Shown here: positions 60,886 to 64,000 of the stretch, in pieces
Layout of the letters: each line of letters opens with the position of its first letter
Position numbering within the stretch: position 1 is the stretch's first letter
From: JBEBVQ01 sp964527735
GTDB taxonomy: Bacteria; Bacteroidota; Bacteroidia; Chitinophagales; Chitinophagaceae
Length of the DNA: 64,000 nucleotides
Direction of reading: 5' to 3'
NCBI GenBank assembly: GCA_964527735.1
Contig: CAZGPG010000004.1
Coordinates: 203,043-267,042, forward strand
Notes under the pieces: model-generated
Seen by the model: only the letters and a program-made list of their open reading frames with translations
What the model was told of the DNA's origin: nothing
The model's database searches: none
Made by a program: the position numbers and the translations under genes

Positions 60886-61063
60886 AGTAACAAGTCGTTA
60901 GTAACAAGTAACAAGCTGTTAAAAGATCAGATTAATGTGACAAATGTGTTGAATGTGAACAATGTGATAAACATATTTGTCACATTCAACACATTTGTCA
61001 CATTATAACGATACCAAATTATCAGAACAACAGCCTGCTACTTGTTACTTACGACTTACGACT
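60886..61063. repeat. Nested palindromes containing the AATGTGACAAATGTGTTGAATGTG family (copy 2)
   Basis: The inner element has a perfect 24-bp stem (60934-60957 with 60981-61004) whose arm is identical to 24125-24148. It lies inside a second, imperfect inverted repeat of about 35 nt (60886-60920 with 61029-61063) built from AGTAACAAGT/ACTTGTTACT words. These words resemble the AAGTCGTAAGTATC segment near 31976. The element fills most of the gap after the response regulator and probably ends its transcript. Confidence 0.8.
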
Positions 61064-61085
61064 GAATACTTCCCCCCGGATTCCC

Positions 61086-61093
61086 TACTTTTG
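61086..61093 (+). promoter_or_regulatory. Candidate -7 box (TACTTTTG) of the MMPL gene
   Basis: TACTTTTG is an exact TAnnTTTG match 16 bp before the ATG at 61110. No clear TTTG lies 20 bp upstream, where the palindrome ends. Confidence 0.5.
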
Positions 61094-61109
61094 CGCAGAT
61101 TTCTGACAA

Positions 61110-63494
61110 ATGACATGGCATCGCATCGCAGCATTTGTAATTAAGTTCCGTATTCCATTATTACTGGCGCTCCTCGGAGCAACTGCCGTTATGGGCTGGT
61201 ACGCCACCAAAGTGGAGCTGAGCTATGAATTTACAAATGCAATTCCGACAGATAACCCCAAGTATAAAGACTATCAGCAATTCCGTAAACAGTTTGGCGA
61301 AGACGGCAACCTGGTGGTGGTCGGTGTACAAACGGAACATTTTTTTGACCAGGAGCTTTTTACAGACTATACAGCGCTGACACGCAGGCTGGAACAAATA
61401 CCGGCGGTAGAAAATGTACTCAGTATACCCGGCGCCATCAACCTGGTAAAAGATACAGCAACCGGTCGCCTCCAGGCAGTACCACTTATCTCCCGGGATG
61501 AAACTCCGGGAGATACAGATAGTCTGAAGCGTCTTTTTTACACACTTCCTTTTTACCGGGGACTGCTCTATAACCCGGAAACAAACGCTTACATGATGGC
61601 TCTCCGGATCAGCCGGGATGTGCTCAACTCCGAAAAACGGACAGCGGTGGTGGAAGAGATCATGGAGCATAGCGAAGCCTTCGGCCAAAAGCACCGGATT
61701 GAAATGCGCTATTCGGGGCTTCCGCTCATTCGGACACAAATGGCAACGCAGGTGCAGCAGGAAATGCAGTTATTCCTGATCATGTCTTTCGTGCTTACGG
61801 CGGTGATCCTGTTCCTCTTCTTCCGCTCCTTTATGGTCGTGCTGGCCTCTATGCTGGTTGTGGCTACCAGCGTGGTATGGTCGGTAGGCACGCTGGGCAT
61901 AATGGGCTATAAGATCACGTTGCTCACTGCGCTGATACCGCCACTGATCGTTGTGATCGGTATTCCCAACTGTGTTTATTTCCTTAACAAGTACCATTCG
62001 GAATACCATAAAACCAGGCATAAGCTCAAGTCGCTGCTCCGCATGGTAAACCGTATGGGCATCGTTACCCTGTTTACCAACCTGACGGCGGCGATCGGCT
62101 TTGGTGTGTTTTTCTTTACCAAGAGCCTGCTGCTGAAGCAATTCGGGCTGATAGCCGGTCTGAATATCATGGGCATATTTGTCATCTCACTGATACTGAT
62201 ACCCGCTCTGTTCAGCTTCCTGCCGCCCCCGGGCGACAAGCATACCAGCTACCTCGAAAGCCGCTGGATGAACCGGCTGCTCAGTACGCTCACCACCTGG
62301 GTCTTCGGCCACCGCGCCTGGATATACGCCATCACTTTCGTGGTCTGCATTTTTTCGCTCGCCGGTATATTACGCCTGGAGAATGTCGGGCATGTAGTCG
62401 ACGATCTGCCGAAATCTGACAAAACATACCAGGATCTGGTATTCTTTGAGCAGAACTTCAAAGGCGTAATGCCCCTGGAGATCCTCATTGATACACGGAA
62501 GAAAAACGGTGTAGTGACATTGCCCGTTTTAGAAAAAATTGACGCTTTGAGCACCTACCTCCGGCAATTTCCGGAGATCGGTCATGCACTGAGCATTGCC
62601 GAAGGCATCAAGTTTGCCCGCCAGGCTTATTACAGCGGCGACAGCAGCAGCTATGGCATACCGAACATGTTCGACATTGCATTTCTGCAGCCTTATCTGC
62701 GCAACCGGGGCGGTGACAAAAACAGTATGTTCAACCAGCTGATAAACAGCTTTATGGACAGCACCCGGCAGCAGACCCGTATCAGCATCAACATGGCGGA
62801 TGTGGGCTCGAAGCGCCTGCCTCAGTTGCTCGACAGCATCCGGCCGAAAACGCTTGAGCTGTTTGACACTGCCAGATACGATGTAACCTTTACCGGTACC
62901 AGCATCGTATTCCTTGAAGGCAGTAAGTTCATTATCAACAGTCTGCAGGAAAGCCTGGTGCTGGCCTTCCTGATGATCTTCGGCTGTATGGTAGGCTTGT
63001 TCCGCTCCTGGCGTATCCTGCTGATGTCTGTGGTGGTAAATATTGTGCCGCTGATGATCACCGCCGGGTTCATGGGTTGGGCAAACATCCCCATCAAGCC
63101 CTCTACCGTATTGGTTTTCAGTGTGGCCCTGGGTATTACGATCGATGTTACAATCCGCTTCTTGGTAAACTTCAAACAGGAGCTGGAACGCAGCCGGGAG
63201 GATATTGCCGTAACCGTACGCCGTACCATACATGATACCGGCCAGAGCATTATTTATACATCCCTCATTTTAATAACCGGATTTGGCGTATTTTCACTAT
63301 CCCATTTTGATGGCACGAAAGCATTGGGTTATCTTACGTCACTGACCCTTTTAATGGCCATGATCACCAACCTGACTTTGCTTCCGGCATTACTTTTGTG
63401 GATGGATAAAGTAAAAAAAAGTAAAACACCTGATTGGATTAAAGAACAGGATGATGACGCGGAAGAAACATTTAACGGGAATATTAAGGAATAA
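61110..63494 (+). CDS. MMPL/RND-superfamily transporter
   Basis: A 794-residue inner-membrane protein with the duplicated RND layout. A first helix (VIKFRIPLLLALLGATAVMGW) and a large periplasmic domain (KVELSYEFTNAIPTDNPKYKDYQ...) precede a five-helix bundle with GYKITLLTALIPPLIVVIGI and NCVYFLNKYHSEY. A second helix, periplasmic domain and bundle follow, with TVLVFSVALGITIDVTIRFLV. MMPL-type members export lipids or hopanoid-like molecules using the proton gradient. The neighbouring fatty-acid hydroxylase/sterol desaturase gene (43 bp downstream) supports a lipid role by context only. Confidence 0.9.
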   Translation: MTWHRIAAFVIKFRIPLLLALLGATAVMGWYATKVELSYEFTNAIPTDNPKYKDYQQFRKQFGEDGNLVVVGVQTEHFFDQELFTDYTALTRRLEQIPAVENVLSIPGAINLVKDTATGRLQAVPLISRDETPGDTDSLKRLFYTLPFYRGLLYNPETNAYMMALRISRDVLNSEKRTAVVEEIMEHSEAFGQKHRIEMRYSGLPLIRTQMATQVQQEMQLFLIMSFVLTAVILFLFFRSFMVVLASMLVVATSVVWSVGTLGIMGYKITLLTALIPPLIVVIGIPNCVYFLNKYHSEYHKTRHKLKSLLRMVNRMGIVTLFTNLTAAIGFGVFFFTKSLLLKQFGLIAGLNIMGIFVISLILIPALFSFLPPPGDKHTSYLESRWMNRLLSTLTTWVFGHRAWIYAITFVVCIFSLAGILRLENVGHVVDDLPKSDKTYQDLVFFEQNFKGVMPLEILIDTRKKNGVVTLPVLEKIDALSTYLRQFPEIGHALSIAEGIKFARQAYYSGDSSSYGIPNMFDIAFLQPYLRNRGGDKNSMFNQLINSFMDSTRQQTRISINMADVGSKRLPQLLDSIRPKTLELFDTARYDVTFTGTSIVFLEGSKFIINSLQESLVLAFLMIFGCMVGLFRSWRILLMSVVVNIVPLMITAGFMGWANIPIKPSTVLVFSVALGITIDVTIRFLVNFKQELERSREDIAVTVRRTIHDTGQSIIYTSLILITGFGVFSLSHFDGTKALGYLTSLTLLMAMITNLTLLPALLLWMDKVKKSKTPDWIKEQDDDAEETFNGNIKE

Positions 63495-63537
63495 GCTTCC
63501 GGCTATCTGGTAATCCGTATAATTTATTGCTGAAATT

Positions 63538-64000
63538 ATGGAATTCGACAAGATCAAAAATAAAGGCCAGGCACGCCTCTTCAAAAGCGATTACATGGAA
63601 ATGATGACCAAAACGCATCCTCTGGTCATTTATAGTATGTATCTGCCGGTGATCATTTTTATGCTTTATTATGGCGCCGCCTACAAAGGATTGAACGTGG
63701 GCCGTGAGACACTGCTGTTTTTTTCCGGGGCGCTTTTCTGGAGTTTGTTTGAATACCTGATGCACCGGTACCTGTTTCATATGATCGTGGAAAGTCCGCG
63801 GGCCAAGAAATTCGTATATACGATGCATGGTGTGCACCATGAATTTCCGCGGGATCAGGAGCGACTGTTTATGCCGCCGGTGCCGAGCGTTATTGTGGCC
63901 AGTATCATCTTCTCACTGATGTATTTACTGATGGGATGGAATGCGCTGGCTTTCTTTCCCGGTTTTCTCTTCGGCTACCTGATGTACGGATCCATGCATT
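63538..64000 (+). CDS. Fatty-acid hydroxylase/sterol desaturase family protein (partial)
   Basis: The frame runs from the ATG at 63538 off the right edge; 154 residues are visible. It has a hydrophilic start (EFDKIKNKGQARLFKSDYME), two or three membrane helices and the first His-box elements of the di-iron hydroxylase family: FEYLMHRYLFHMI and MHGVHHEFPRDQERLFMPP. The latter resembles fatty-acid 2-hydroxylases acting on sphingolipid or ceramide-type lipids. Bacteroidota make sphingolipids, so such a role is plausible but not shown. It lies 43 bp after the MMPL gene, so it is probably in the same transcript. The C-terminal His boxes are beyond the window. Confidence 0.88.
   Translation, partial: MEFDKIKNKGQARLFKSDYMEMMTKTHPLVIYSMYLPVIIFMLYYGAAYKGLNVGRETLLFFSGALFWSLFEYLMHRYLFHMIVESPRAKKFVYTMHGVHHEFPRDQERLFMPPVPSVIVASIIFSLMYLLMGWNALAFFPGFLFGYLMYGSMH

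Noticed and set aside
1..64000. tRNA, rRNA or riboswitch genes
   Set aside because: I inspected the intergenic gaps and found no cloverleaf with a TTCGA-type T-loop, no rRNA segment and no riboswitch core I could recognise. Small RNAs cannot be excluded by eye.

Overview
The window comes from a member of the Bacteroidota, most likely a Chitinophagaceae-like soil or freshwater lineage. This is an inference. It rests on five secreted proteins with type IX secretion (T9SS) C-terminal sorting domains, a SusC/SusD pair, promoters of the TTTG-N20-TAnnTTTG type, and the ribosomal order rplM-rpsI-rpsB-tsf. The assignment below phylum level is weak.

Layout. 1-1.75 kb: the start of a leftward secreted protein, a solitary CRISPR-type endoribonuclease cas6 with no other cas gene or array in view, and a small acidic protein, all interleaved with GGGATGAGG-type palindromes. 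1.75-15.4 kb: two OmpA-type outer-membrane proteins around a 3582-residue T9SS cargo made of 22 HYR-like repeats, two of which appear to be split by a seven-unit beta-propeller. 15.4-20 kb: a SusC/SusD uptake pair. 20.2-23.2 kb: the ribosomal protein and EF-Ts operon, with a clear promoter and terminator. 23.3-33.1 kb: housekeeping and accessory genes (carbon-nitrogen hydrolase, GT39-like transferase, a higBA-type toxin-antitoxin pair, rnhB, paaZ, a Rieske protein, LD-carboxypeptidase, YceI, MoxR).

33.3-44 kb: a signalling locus. Two periplasmic TPR histidine kinases arose by tandem duplication, with one intact LuxR-type response regulator and a decayed copy of it. They lie between two paralogous T9SS cargo genes that share a near-identical regulatory module (tandem 11-bp operators 18 bp apart, then 20 bp to a TAnnTTTG box). 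44-48.6 kb: a UbiA-like membrane protein, two adjacent arrays of exact 22-bp period, an MmcQ/YjbR protein, a UPF1/DNA2-like helicase, and a DUF559 endonuclease-like gene tightly enclosed by 114-115-bp direct repeats (a candidate minimal mobile unit). 48.6-60.9 kb: two more T9SS cargo genes, divergent from a second TPR kinase/LuxR regulator pair, with three RTAAACAC sites exactly 25 bp apart in the shared intergenic region. 61-64 kb: an MMPL/RND transporter and the start of a fatty-acid hydroxylase/sterol desaturase gene.

How the genes fit together: the recurring theme is a periplasmic-sensor kinase plus NarL/LuxR regulator placed head-to-head with very large surface-secreted proteins. This suggests phosphorelay control of adhesin or surface-layer production. 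Most intergenic regions also carry one of several palindrome families.
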